Of a stretch of DNA of 64,000 nt, positions 41,960 to 49,848 are shown one piece after another. The stretch's first letter is position 1. Every line of letters begins with the position of its first letter. A program made the translations under genes and the position numbers. The DNA is from Hyphomicrobiales bacterium (GTDB lineage Bacteria; Pseudomonadota; Alphaproteobacteria; Rhizobiales; Rhizobiaceae), in NCBI GenBank assembly GCA_900471515.1, contig UCFC01000019.1, positions 62,001 to 126,000 on the forward strand. Reading direction: 5' to 3'. The notes beneath the pieces were generated by a model, which saw only the letters and a program-made list of their open reading frames with translations, did not search any database and was not told the origin of the DNA.

Positions 41960-43535
41960 GCTCGTCCTCAATCGGTATGATCATTTCGAAGATGGCGCCC
42001 CCTTCGGGATGGTTGCCGGCAATGAGCTGACCGCCTCCGGCTTCCAGCGTGCTGCGGCAGATCGATAGACCCATGCCCATTCCGGAGGGCTTGGTCGTGA
42101 AGAAGGGGGTGAAGAGCTTCGCCATCGCCTCCTCGCTGATGCCGGGTCCGAAATCCCTGACGGAGAGGGTGACGAATATATCATCCTTCCTGGCGAGCGA
42201 GACCAGAATCTTGCGCCGGTCGATTGCCGTCTCGCGCATGGCTTGCACGGCATTGGTGACAAGGTTGATGAGAACCTGCTGCAGTTCGATGCGGATTGCC
42301 TTTACGGTGAGCGGCCCTTCGGCCGGGGCCACGTCGAAATCGACCATGTCGCGCTGGAAGTCGTGTTCCATCAGGGCGCGCGTTTCCTCTACCAGCGCTT
42401 CGAGATCGACCTGTTCGGGCGTGCGATCGGCCTGCGTCAGCATGGAGCGGGTATTGTGGATGATCTCGCTCGCCCGCTGGCTGTCGCGGATGATGCGTTC
42501 GGCCGAGCGGCGCACGGCGGCAAGATCGGGAGGTTCGCGGTTCAGCCATCTGAGCAGCGTCTGGGCGTTGACGACGATGGCGCCGAGCGGCTGGTTGAGT
42601 TCGTGGGCGAGCGAGGCGGACAAGGTGCCGACGGTTGCCGCGCGGGCGGCACGAGCCAGCTCGTCCTGGGCCTCGCGAATGGCCTTCTGCATCATTTCCC
42701 GCTGCGTGATATCGACCATGCCGACCACGACGCGGTTGAAGGCGGCGGGGTCTTCGGGAAAACTCATGCTCATGATGACGAGCCTGGTTTCGCCGTTCTC
42801 GGCAATCAGATTGCCCTTGCCCTCGAAATGCCGCTCGCCGCGAAAGATGGCGTTCATCAGGTCGAGAAAGGTATCGTCGTCAGGGGCGATGTAGCGGCGC
42901 ATCGCGCGCGAGGGAAGACCGTCGGCCACATGGCCGAGCAGTTCGAGCGCCGCGTCGTTGGAGGCGATGGTGCGGATGAGGCCCGTACAGGTGGCGATGA
43001 CGCCGGGGTTCGTTCGATAGTAGTCTTTGAGATCGCTCACACCTTCCGCCTTCAATGACATCAGGAAGGCTCGCACTGCGGAATAGTCGCGCTCCCAGAG
43101 CGCGATGCGGCTGTGCTCGAAAATATAGCGGTAGCGGGTTTCGCTGTCGCGCAGGTGCAGGTTGGCCTCGATCAGCCCGACACGCGCGGTCTCGTTCCTG
43201 AGAATGAGCGCGCAGGTGATGGTGATGGCGGCGAGAGAGACTGCAAGGCGCAGCTGGGCTGGCACATTTTCCTCGAGACCATGCGAATAGAGATAGGCAA
43301 AAAGGGTAAGGCCGGCGCAGATGACTGCCAGCAGCGTCGTGCCAAGCCGCGTCAGCATTTCCGCCGATAGCAGCAACACGATGACATAGAGGACGGCAAT
43401 GGCGCTTTCGATCTCGGTGAAGGCATCGACATAGAGCACGGTGGCAGCCAGCACCAGCGCGATCAGGCCGAGCGTGATCTCGTGCGAGAGCGTTCCCCGC
43501 CGGTTGATGAGTTTCGATACAAAAGCTGATCCCAT
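41946..43535 (-). CDS. Membrane sensor histidine kinase (PAS-containing, FixL/TodS-like kinase core)
   Basis: Sensor kinase of 529 residues. Residues 15-115 carry about four hydrophobic segments (integral-membrane sensor). A PAS-like domain follows at about 130-280 (ending VVGMVDITQRE), then the H-box ASLAHELNQPLGAIVVNAQ with H311, and the ATP-binding domain (NLVTNAVQAM as N-box, VRDFGPGI as G1, FFTTKPSGMGMGLSICR as F/G2). It forms an operon with the FixJ-like regulator and possibly the orphan receiver. The signal is unknown; no heme-binding PAS motif is obvious. Confidence 0.9.
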   Translation of the reverse strand: MGSAFVSKLINRRGTLSHEITLGLIALVLAATVLYVDAFTEIESAIAVLYVIVLLLSAEMLTRLGTTLLAVICAGLTLFAYLYSHGLEENVPAQLRLAVSLAAITITCALILRNETARVGLIEANLHLRDSETRYRYIFEHSRIALWERDYSAVRAFLMSLKAEGVSDLKDYYRTNPGVIATCTGLIRTIASNDAALELLGHVADGLPSRAMRRYIAPDDDTFLDLMNAIFRGERHFEGKGNLIAENGETRLVIMSMSFPEDPAAFNRVVVGMVDITQREMMQKAIREAQDELARAARAATVGTLSASLAHELNQPLGAIVVNAQTLLRWLNREPPDLAAVRRSAERIIRDSQRASEIIHNTRSMLTQADRTPEQVDLEALVEETRALMEHDFQRDMVDFDVAPAEGPLTVKAIRIELQQVLINLVTNAVQAMRETAIDRRKILVSLARKDDIFVTLSVRDFGPGISEEAMAKLFTPFFTTKPSGMGMGLSICRSTLEAGGGQLIAGNHPEGGAIFEMIIPIEDEHDRH

Positions 43536-43663
43536 ACCCCCTCGCTGTTGGTTGAGGTCCTCTACCCATACCGTTCGGTGCGCGTTTACCTTAATGGCGC
43601 GCTTGTCGGCGCAAAACTATACCAAAGTGTTGGAAGCATAAGCCGAATTGGCTCCGGTGTTTG

Positions 43664-43807
43664 AAAGAAAAGACCGTCCCGGGCGGCGGGACGGTCTATG
43701 GCGGATGGGAGGATCCGCGGGGCTTCGGCGGAGGGGAGCGCCTGCCCTGGAGGTGGCAAGGGGCGATGCCACCAGCCTGGAACCGTGAATGGTCAGGTCG
43801 GTTCCGA
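43664..43807 (-). ncRNA. Predicted small RNA with tandem C-rich hairpin loops
   Basis: On the minus strand a -10-like CTATAT (complement at 43815-43820) is followed by a chain of hairpins: GGAACCG/CGGTTCC (43799-43805 with 43779-43785), GGTGGC/GCCACC (43768-43773 with 43752-43757, loop ATCGCCCCTT), GGCG/CGCC (43739-43742 with 43727-43730, loop CTCCCCTC), GCGGAT/ATCCGC (43713-43718 with 43701-43706, loop CCTCCC), and a terminator of ten perfect pairs AGACCGTCCC/GGGACGGTCT (43688-43697 with 43671-43680) followed by TTTTCTTTC. The loops are anti-Shine-Dalgarno in character, like known alphaproteobacterial riboregulators with CCUCC loops. Transcript ends are estimates. No conserved protein is encoded here. 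Confidence 0.65.
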
Positions 43808-43814
43808 GCTACGA

Positions 43815-43858
43815 ATATAGAATAGACCCAAGGGCCCTTAGACATAACTATACTTAGG
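43815..43858 (-). promoter_or_regulatory. Promoter of predicted small RNA with repeated CTAAG element
   Basis: CTATAT (complement at 43815-43820) is a reasonable -10. Upstream there is no -35 consensus but two CTAAG elements 16 bases apart (complements at 43837-43841 and 43853-43857) and a palindrome AAGGGCCCTT at 43830-43839. An activator-dependent promoter is suggested, possibly used by the adjacent FixJ-type regulator. Confidence 0.5.
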
Positions 43859-44138
43859 TTTTGGTCCGGCCATACGAAGCGGCAGGTCAGGCTTGCGGGC
43901 AAATAAACTTGATACGCGTCCGCACGACTTCCGCAATCGCAACGAAACTGCGGCAGATGGCGGGCGGAGCCGATCAAGTTCATAGGCCCGCAACGGAAGA
44001 GCTTGCCGCGCATATTTCCGCGGGCGGCTGGTGGCGCCATATCTCATTTTGAGATAGGCGCATCGAATAAACCTATTTGTCACAATAGTGTCGCCACGGC
44101 ATAGTCTTAGGAGGGAGAAACACTTTTAGGACATCGCT

Positions 44139-45134
44139 GTGGAATATGTGCGCTTTGGCCGGACCGGCCTGAAGGTTTCGTCGCTTTGCCTTGGTACCAT
44201 GGGTATCGGCTCATCCAAGTGGAAGGGTTGGGTGCTCGACGAGGAAAAGTCGGTACCGATCCTCAAGAAGGCGCTCGATGTCGGCATCAACTTTTTCGAC
44301 ATGGCGGACTGGTATTCGACCGGTATCAACGAACAGGTGGTCGGCCGCACGCTGCTGTCGCTGACGGATCGCGAAAAGCTGGTGCTCGCCACCAAGGCCT
44401 TCTATCCGATGAGCGACGATCCGAACGACAAGGGCCTGTCGCGCAAGCATCTGATGGCCTCGATCGACAAGTCGCTGAAGCAGATGGGCACCGACTATGT
44501 CGATCTCTATGTCATCCATGCCTTCGATCCGGAAACGCCGATCGAGGAAACGATGAGCGCGCTGCACGACATCGTGAAGTCGGGCAAGGCGCGCTACATC
44601 GGCGCTTCCACCATGTATTCCTGGCAGTTCGCCAAGATGAACCATGTCGCCGACCGGAACGGCTGGACGCGGTTCGTCAACATGCAGTGCCAGTATTCGC
44701 TGCTCTATCGCGAGGAAGAGCGCGAAATGATGCCTTATTGCCAGGACGAGGGCATTGCGGTCACGACCTTCTCGCCGCTCGCTCGCGGTTATCTTGCCGG
44801 CGGCGGTTCGGCGCCGCGTATCGCGCATGACCTTTACCTCGACTGGTTCGGCGACGAGATCGACCAGGAGATCGCCAAGCGTGTCAACGAGATCGCCGCC
44901 AAACGCGGCAAGACGGCAAGCCAGATCGCCCAGGCCTGGGTCATCGGCTCCGGCAACAGCACGGTTCCGATCGTCGGAACGGAAAGCCCCGAGCATGTCA
45001 TTGCCGCGATCGAAGCTGCGGCGATCGAACTCACGGCAGAAGAGCGCACCTTCCTGGAAGAGCCCTACCGCCCGCGCGACATGATCAACGACTATAACCC
45101 GGTCCGTCGTCCGCGCGCACTTTCAAGGGCGTAA
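44139..45134 (+). CDS. Aldo-keto reductase
   Basis: NADPH-dependent oxidoreductase of 331 residues with the AKR (beta/alpha)8 barrel. The tetrad is visible: Asp and Tyr in FFDMADWYSTG, Lys in LATKAFYP, His in YVIHAFDP. The GTG start at 44139 is preceded by AGGA seven bases upstream. It is the first of a plus-strand gene string with the Fae homologue, aldehyde dehydrogenases and a Dpp-type transporter. It probably reduces an aldehyde or oxidises a sugar or alcohol in that pathway; substrate unknown. Confidence 0.9.
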   Translation: MEYVRFGRTGLKVSSLCLGTMGIGSSKWKGWVLDEEKSVPILKKALDVGINFFDMADWYSTGINEQVVGRTLLSLTDREKLVLATKAFYPMSDDPNDKGLSRKHLMASIDKSLKQMGTDYVDLYVIHAFDPETPIEETMSALHDIVKSGKARYIGASTMYSWQFAKMNHVADRNGWTRFVNMQCQYSLLYREEEREMMPYCQDEGIAVTTFSPLARGYLAGGGSAPRIAHDLYLDWFGDEIDQEIAKRVNEIAAKRGKTASQIAQAWVIGSGNSTVPIVGTESPEHVIAAIEAAAIELTAEERTFLEEPYRPRDMINDYNPVRRPRALSRA

Positions 45135-45182
45135 TGGGCAAGGGCATAATGGGTTCGACTCGCATCGCTACTGGAGATTTCA

Positions 45183-45692
45183 ATGCTTTACATCGGTGAA
45201 GGCTTCGAGGGTTCCGGCCCGAACGCTGCCCATATCAACCTCTATCTCGGCCCGAAGAACGGCCCGATTTCCGGTGCGCTCGCCGGCGCGGCCGCAAGCC
45301 CCGGTCCCGGCCACCTGCCGTTCCAGGCCGTGCTGAAGCCTAACCTTCCGGCCAAGCCCGTGACGCTCTTCATCGCCAAGGCGGTGATGGAATCGGGATC
45401 CTCGCACGAGCTGATGACCTGGGGACCGGCACAGGCCGGCGTTGCCGCCGGCATTACTGCTGCCCTGCTCGATGGTTCGCTGCCGGCCGAGGCTGAGGAT
45501 GACTGGGTGGCGATTGCCGCCGTCTGGGTCAATCCGTCGGCAAACGATGCCGAAGAAGTGTATCATAACAACAAGGCTGCAACGCATCTTGCAGCCAAGC
45601 GCGCGCTGCTGAAGGGCTGGCCGTCGCGTGCCGAGCTTGCCGAAGGCGTGGCAACGGTCGGCAATCCGTTCTTCACGCCGAAGGTTGCCTGA
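45183..45692 (+). CDS. Formaldehyde-activating enzyme (Fae) homologue
   Basis: Protein of 169 residues of the Fae family, which condenses formaldehyde with tetrahydromethanopterin. It begins MLYIGEGFEG and continues GPNAAHINLYLGPK with the catalytic His at position 17 as in Fae, then PNLPAKPVTLF and GPAQAGVAAGITAALLDG, all family hallmarks. GGAG lies upstream of the ATG. It is followed one base later by an aldehyde dehydrogenase gene. No tetrahydromethanopterin genes are in the window, so it may be one of the Fae-like paralogues with another aldehyde substrate or a sensing role. Confidence 0.88.
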   Translation: MLYIGEGFEGSGPNAAHINLYLGPKNGPISGALAGAAASPGPGHLPFQAVLKPNLPAKPVTLFIAKAVMESGSSHELMTWGPAQAGVAAGITAALLDGSLPAEAEDDWVAIAAVWVNPSANDAEEVYHNNKAATHLAAKRALLKGWPSRAELAEGVATVGNPFFTPKVA

Positions 45693-45693
45693 T

Positions 45694-47139
45694 ATGAAGC
45701 TAGTGGAAGACAATGCGCTGATCGGTGGAGGATGGGGAAGTGCGGCCGACAGCAGGCGGTTTGCCGTGCTCAACCCCGCCGATGGCAGCGAGCTTGCGAC
45801 CGTGCCGGATTGCGGCGCGGCGGAAGCCCAGCAGGCGGTCGATGCCGCAGCGAAGGCCTTCAAGACCTGGCGCAAGACGCTCGCCTCGGAACGCTCCGCC
45901 GTGCTGCGCCGCTGGGCGGAACTGATGCTTGCCAATCAGGACGATCTCGCGCGGCTTTTGACCGCCGAGCAGGGCAAGCCGCTTGCCGAAGCGCGCGGCG
46001 AAGTTGCTTATGCGGCCGGGTTCCTCACCTGGTTTGCCGAGGAAGGTCGCCGCTCGCATGGCGGCGTCGTGCCGTCGCACAAGGCCGATGCGCGCATTGT
46101 CGTGATGAAGGAGCCGGTCGGCGTCGTCGCGGCTGTCACGCCGTGGAATTTCCCGCTGGCGATGATTACCCGCAAGGTTGGTCCCGCACTTGCTGCAGGC
46201 TGCACGATTGTCATCAAGCCGGCTGAGGATACGCCGCTTTCGGCGCTGGCACTTGCCCGTCTCGGCGAGCAGGCCGGCGTTCCCGCCGGTGTCGTCAGCG
46301 TCGTGACGACGAAGTCGCCCGCCGATGTCGTCGGCGTCTGGATGAAGAGCCCTGTCGTGCGCAAGTTCTCCTTCACAGGATCGACGGCGACCGGCAAGCT
46401 GCTCATGCGCCAGAGTGCGGATACGGTGAAGCGCATCAGCCTCGAACTCGGCGGCAATGCGCCGCTGATCGTCTTCGACGATGCCGATATCGATCAGGCG
46501 GTGCGCGGCACGATCGCCTCCAAGTTCCGCAATACCGGGCAGACCTGCGTCTGCGCCAACCGCATCCTCGTCGAGGACGGCATCTACGACCGCTATGCCG
46601 AGGCGCTTGCCAAGGCCGTCGCGGCCATGAAGGTCGCGCCCGGCGTCGAGGACGGCGCGGCCCAGGGACCGCTCATCAATGCGCCGGCGCTGACGAAGGT
46701 CGAACGGCATGTGAGCGATGCTGTGGAAAAGGGTGCCAAGGTTTTGACCGGCGGCAAGCCGCACGCGCGCGGCGGCCTTTTCTACGAACCGACGGTTCTG
46801 ACCGGCATGACGACCGATATGGCGCTGGCGACCGAAGAGACCTTCGGCCCGGTCGCCGGCCTTTTCCGCTTCAAGGGCGAGGAAGAGGCGATCGCGCTTG
46901 CCAATGACACGGAAACCGGCCTCTCGGCCTATTTCTTCACGCAGAATCTCGGCCGCGCCTGGCGCGTCGCCGAAGCGCTGGAAGCCGGCATGGTCGGCAT
47001 CAACGAGGGCGTGATCTCGACGGAAGTGGCACCCTTCGGCGGCGTCAAGCAATCCGGCCTCGGCCGCGAAGGTGCCGCCGAAGGCCTCGACGAATATCTT
47101 GAGAGCAAATACGTCCTGTTCGGCGGGCTTGCGGGATAA
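45694..47139 (+). CDS. Aldehyde dehydrogenase, succinate-semialdehyde dehydrogenase-like
   Basis: NAD(P)-dependent aldehyde dehydrogenase of 481 residues, closest in pattern to GabD: VTPWNFPLAMITRKVGPALAAGCTIVIKPAEDTPLSALAL, FTGSTATGK, general base Glu in LELGGNAP, catalytic Cys in NTGQTCVCANR. ATG 45694 directly follows the Fae stop, and its own stop overlaps the LysR start (TAATG). This tight linkage to Fae and the aldo-keto reductase suggests a short aldehyde is the common intermediate. Substrate not determinable. Confidence 0.9.
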   Translation: MKLVEDNALIGGGWGSAADSRRFAVLNPADGSELATVPDCGAAEAQQAVDAAAKAFKTWRKTLASERSAVLRRWAELMLANQDDLARLLTAEQGKPLAEARGEVAYAAGFLTWFAEEGRRSHGGVVPSHKADARIVVMKEPVGVVAAVTPWNFPLAMITRKVGPALAAGCTIVIKPAEDTPLSALALARLGEQAGVPAGVVSVVTTKSPADVVGVWMKSPVVRKFSFTGSTATGKLLMRQSADTVKRISLELGGNAPLIVFDDADIDQAVRGTIASKFRNTGQTCVCANRILVEDGIYDRYAEALAKAVAAMKVAPGVEDGAAQGPLINAPALTKVERHVSDAVEKGAKVLTGGKPHARGGLFYEPTVLTGMTTDMALATEETFGPVAGLFRFKGEEEAIALANDTETGLSAYFFTQNLGRAWRVAEALEAGMVGINEGVISTEVAPFGGVKQSGLGREGAAEGLDEYLESKYVLFGGLAG

Positions 47140-48134
47140 TGACGGAGGATCGCTCTCCCCAGACGAAGAAGGAGCCGGCGGTCGATCGCCGCCGGTTGCC
47201 GCTGAACGCGCTGCGGGCCTTCGAGGCCGTGGCGCATCACGGCAGCTTCACGGCGGCAGCCGTCGCGCTCAACATTTCGCAGAGCGCGCTTTCGCGGCAT
47301 GTCATCGGTCTGGAAGAGAGCATCGGCCGCAAGCTTTTCGAACGCGGCCACAAGGCTACGACGCTCACCGACGACGGACGCTCGCTCGCCGCCGGCATCG
47401 GCAAGGGTTTCGACCGTATCGAACAGGCGATGCGCGAAGTCTGCGCGCCGGATGAGCAGCGCCAGCGGAAGCTGCGCATCAACCTGCCGCCGAGCTTTGC
47501 CATGAAGCTCACCGTGCCGCTGCTGACCGATTTCCGGCGCAGCTTCCCGGATGTGCTGCTGGAGGTTTCGACACCCTACGGGGTGCCGGACAGCGAATTC
47601 GACGTGGCGGTCGTCTATACGCGGCCGGCCGTCGACGAATGGATCACCGACCTGCTCTGGGAGGAGCGGCCGACGATCCTGTGCCATCCCGATCTGGTCA
47701 GGGGAGGGGTTTCGGATCTGGCGGCTTTCATTGCCGCAAACGAGATCATCCACATCAAGATCGTCGACATGGAGCCCTACGTTACCTGGCAGCGCTTCCT
47801 TGTACAGAACGGTCTTGGCGGGGTTTCCGTGGCTCGCGGCGTGACCTTCGACAGCGCCAGTCTCGGGGTTCAGTACGCATTGTCGGGGCAGGGCCTGGTG
47901 CTGGCAGATCCGGCATTGTTTCGGGAGGAAATAGAAAGCGGCCGCTTGGTTGCGCCGGTCACCGCACACTATTACGAAGGCTTCGGCTATTACCTGAAGA
48001 CCGATGCGGAGGGGCTGGTGGATCCTTTGATTGCAGGGTTTCGATCCTGGATTATCAGCCGCTTCAGCAATCGCATGGTGAACGAAGGTGAAAAGCCCGC
48101 CCTGCGCATCGTGTCTGGCACAGAGGGTGCCTGA
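47139..48134 (+). CDS. LysR-family transcriptional regulator, GcvA-like
   Basis: LTTR of 331 residues with winged HTH at about 22-80 (LPLNALRAFEAVAHHGSFTAAAVALNISQSALSRHVIGLEE) and an effector domain resembling GcvA. A charged N-terminal extension of about 18 residues precedes the HTH. It is translationally coupled to the aldehyde dehydrogenase gene and 35 bases upstream of the Dpp-type binding-protein gene, so it is embedded within the set it probably controls. Palindromes at 44040-44056 upstream of the first gene are possible targets. Confidence 0.88.
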   Translation: MTEDRSPQTKKEPAVDRRRLPLNALRAFEAVAHHGSFTAAAVALNISQSALSRHVIGLEESIGRKLFERGHKATTLTDDGRSLAAGIGKGFDRIEQAMREVCAPDEQRQRKLRINLPPSFAMKLTVPLLTDFRRSFPDVLLEVSTPYGVPDSEFDVAVVYTRPAVDEWITDLLWEERPTILCHPDLVRGGVSDLAAFIAANEIIHIKIVDMEPYVTWQRFLVQNGLGGVSVARGVTFDSASLGVQYALSGQGLVLADPALFREEIESGRLVAPVTAHYYEGFGYYLKTDAEGLVDPLIAGFRSWIISRFSNRMVNEGEKPALRIVSGTEGA

Positions 48135-48169
48135 AACGAATTCACTGCCATTCAAGGAGGAGGCAGATC

Positions 48170-49795
48170 ATGACTGAATTGAAGACCCATAGCGGCAAGC
48201 CGCTGCATCCCTCGGTGCCGGAACTGTGCGAGCAGGTCCGCGCCGGCAAGATCGATCGCCGCGGCTTCCTGCGTGCCGTCGCCTGGCTCGGTGTGACGGC
48301 GGCCTCCGCCAGCGCCTTCCTCGGCGACAGCAAGCCCGCACTTGCTCAGGAAACGCCTGTGGATGGTGGCACGCTGCGTTTCGGCTGCCAGATCCAGGAA
48401 CTGACAGATCCGATGATGACGAGCTGGATCGAGGCGTCGAACCTCTATCGCAACAGCCTGGAATTCCTGACCTTTGTCGATGCCGACAATGTCACTCATC
48501 CCTATCTGGCCAAGAGCTGGACGCCGTCTGCCGATCTCAAGACCTGGGATTTCGAGCTTGACGAACGCGCCAAATGGTCGAACGGCGATGCCTTCACGCC
48601 CGAAGACGTGATCTTCAATATCCAGCGCTGGATCGCACCGGACTCGCAGTCTTCCAACAAGACCGCCTTCTCGGCCGTCGAGAAGGTGGAAAAGACCGGC
48701 GACCATACCGTCCGCATCACGCTGTCGCGCGCCGTTTCCTCGCTGCCCGAACAGCTCTATTCCTACACCTGCCCAATGTTGCATCGCGACTTCGTCAAGG
48801 GCGGCGCCAACTGGCCGGCCAACCCGATCGGCACCGGCCCGTTCAAGCTGGAGAGCTATGAAGTCGGCCGCCAGGCCGTGTTCTCCAAGCGCGCCGATTA
48901 CTGGGGCAAGCCGGCTCATCTCGACGGTATCCAATATATCGACCTCGGCACGGATATCACCACGCATCTTGCGGCGCTCTCGAGCGGCCAGATCGACATC
49001 ATCTATCGCGCGACGATCGCCGAATACGATCTGATGAAGTCGCTGCCGAATATCCAGATTCTGACCGGCAAGGCAGCCCATACGCTCGTCATGCGCATGC
49101 AGTCCGACCAGAAGCCGTTCGACGATATCCGCGTGCGCAAGGCCGTGCAGCTTGCCGCCGACAACAAGCAGATGCTCGATGTCGCCTATCGCGGCGAGGG
49201 CGAAGTCGGCGCCAACTTCCACGTCTCTCCGGTCCAGCCAGACTATTTCGCGCTGCCGGCGGTTGCCCGCGATGTGGAAAAGGCCAAGGCGCTGCTTGCC
49301 GAAGCCGGCCACAAGGACGGTCTCGATCTGGAACTGACGCTCGGCAATACGCAGGGGACCTGGGAACAGGATACCGCGCAGGTGCTGCAGCAGAACCTTG
49401 CCGAAGCCGGCATCCGGCTGAAGCTCAACGTTCTGCCGGCCTCGCAGTACTGGCCGATCTGGGACAAGGTTCCCTTCGGCCTGACCTACTGGGCGCACCG
49501 TCCGCTCGGCGCCATGACGCTCGACCTTGCCTACCGCTCCGGCGGCGCCTGGAACGAGAGCCATTTCGCCAGCAAGGAATTCGACGCTGCGCTCGACAAG
49601 GCGCTTGCCGTCGTCGATCCGGCCAAGCGTCCCGAAGCCATGAAGGATGTCGAGCAGATCCTGCAGGATTCCGCCGTCATCATTCAGCCCTATTGGCCGA
49701 ACCGCTTCAGCGCTGCCGCCACCACCGTCCGCGGCTTCCAGCTTCACCCGGCGGATTATTTCCGCATGGACGGCGTCTGGCTCGCCAAGGCTTGA
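48170..49795 (+). CDS. ABC transporter substrate-binding protein, Dpp/Opp family, Tat-exported
   Basis: Periplasmic binding protein of 541 residues of family 5 (peptide/opine/oligosaccharide). The N-terminus holds DRRGFLRAVAWLGVTAASASAF, a twin-arginine signal with probable cleavage near ALAQ. PNPIGTGPF-like sequence (NPIGTGPFKLESYE) and NGDAFTPEDVIFNIQRW are family hallmarks. AAGGAGGAG precedes the ATG. Family 5 proteins carry peptides, sugars, glycosides or opines, and the sugar-acid-type enzymes downstream favour an oligosaccharide or glycoside (inference). Confidence 0.92.
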   Translation: MTELKTHSGKPLHPSVPELCEQVRAGKIDRRGFLRAVAWLGVTAASASAFLGDSKPALAQETPVDGGTLRFGCQIQELTDPMMTSWIEASNLYRNSLEFLTFVDADNVTHPYLAKSWTPSADLKTWDFELDERAKWSNGDAFTPEDVIFNIQRWIAPDSQSSNKTAFSAVEKVEKTGDHTVRITLSRAVSSLPEQLYSYTCPMLHRDFVKGGANWPANPIGTGPFKLESYEVGRQAVFSKRADYWGKPAHLDGIQYIDLGTDITTHLAALSSGQIDIIYRATIAEYDLMKSLPNIQILTGKAAHTLVMRMQSDQKPFDDIRVRKAVQLAADNKQMLDVAYRGEGEVGANFHVSPVQPDYFALPAVARDVEKAKALLAEAGHKDGLDLELTLGNTQGTWEQDTAQVLQQNLAEAGIRLKLNVLPASQYWPIWDKVPFGLTYWAHRPLGAMTLDLAYRSGGAWNESHFASKEFDAALDKALAVVDPAKRPEAMKDVEQILQDSAVIIQPYWPNRFSAAATTVRGFQLHPADYFRMDGVWLAKA

Positions 49796-49802
49796 TCTTC
49801 GG

Positions 49803-49828
49803 CGGGGCCGCTCATCGCGGCGGCCCCG
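49803..49828 (+). terminator. Hairpin between binding-protein and permease genes
   Basis: CGGGGCCG (49803-49810) and CGGCCCCG (49821-49828) form a perfect eight-base stem with a ten-base loop just after the binding-protein stop, without T-run. Its position matches those at 30888 and 36289. Confidence 0.6.
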
Positions 49829-49848
49829 ACCCGGCAAAGAGGTGGTTC

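Larger units (their letters stand above)
43536..44138. promoter_or_regulatory. Long intergenic region between kinase gene and aldo-keto reductase gene
   Basis: About 600 bases without a protein-coding gene. The left half contains the predicted small RNA (43664-43807, minus strand) and its promoter. The right half, leading to the aldo-keto reductase gene, contains a perfect inverted repeat TATCTCA-TTT-TGAGATA at 44040-44056 and a weaker CTATT-N6-AATAG at 44073-44088, both well placed as operators, plus two purine-rich stretches (GAGGGAG and TTAGGA) before the GTG start. Confidence 0.6.

Noticed and set aside
43696..44040. A 114-codon minus-strand open frame in the long intergenic region.
   Set aside because: No ribosome site, no protein-like pattern, and it crosses the hairpins of the predicted small RNA and its promoter.
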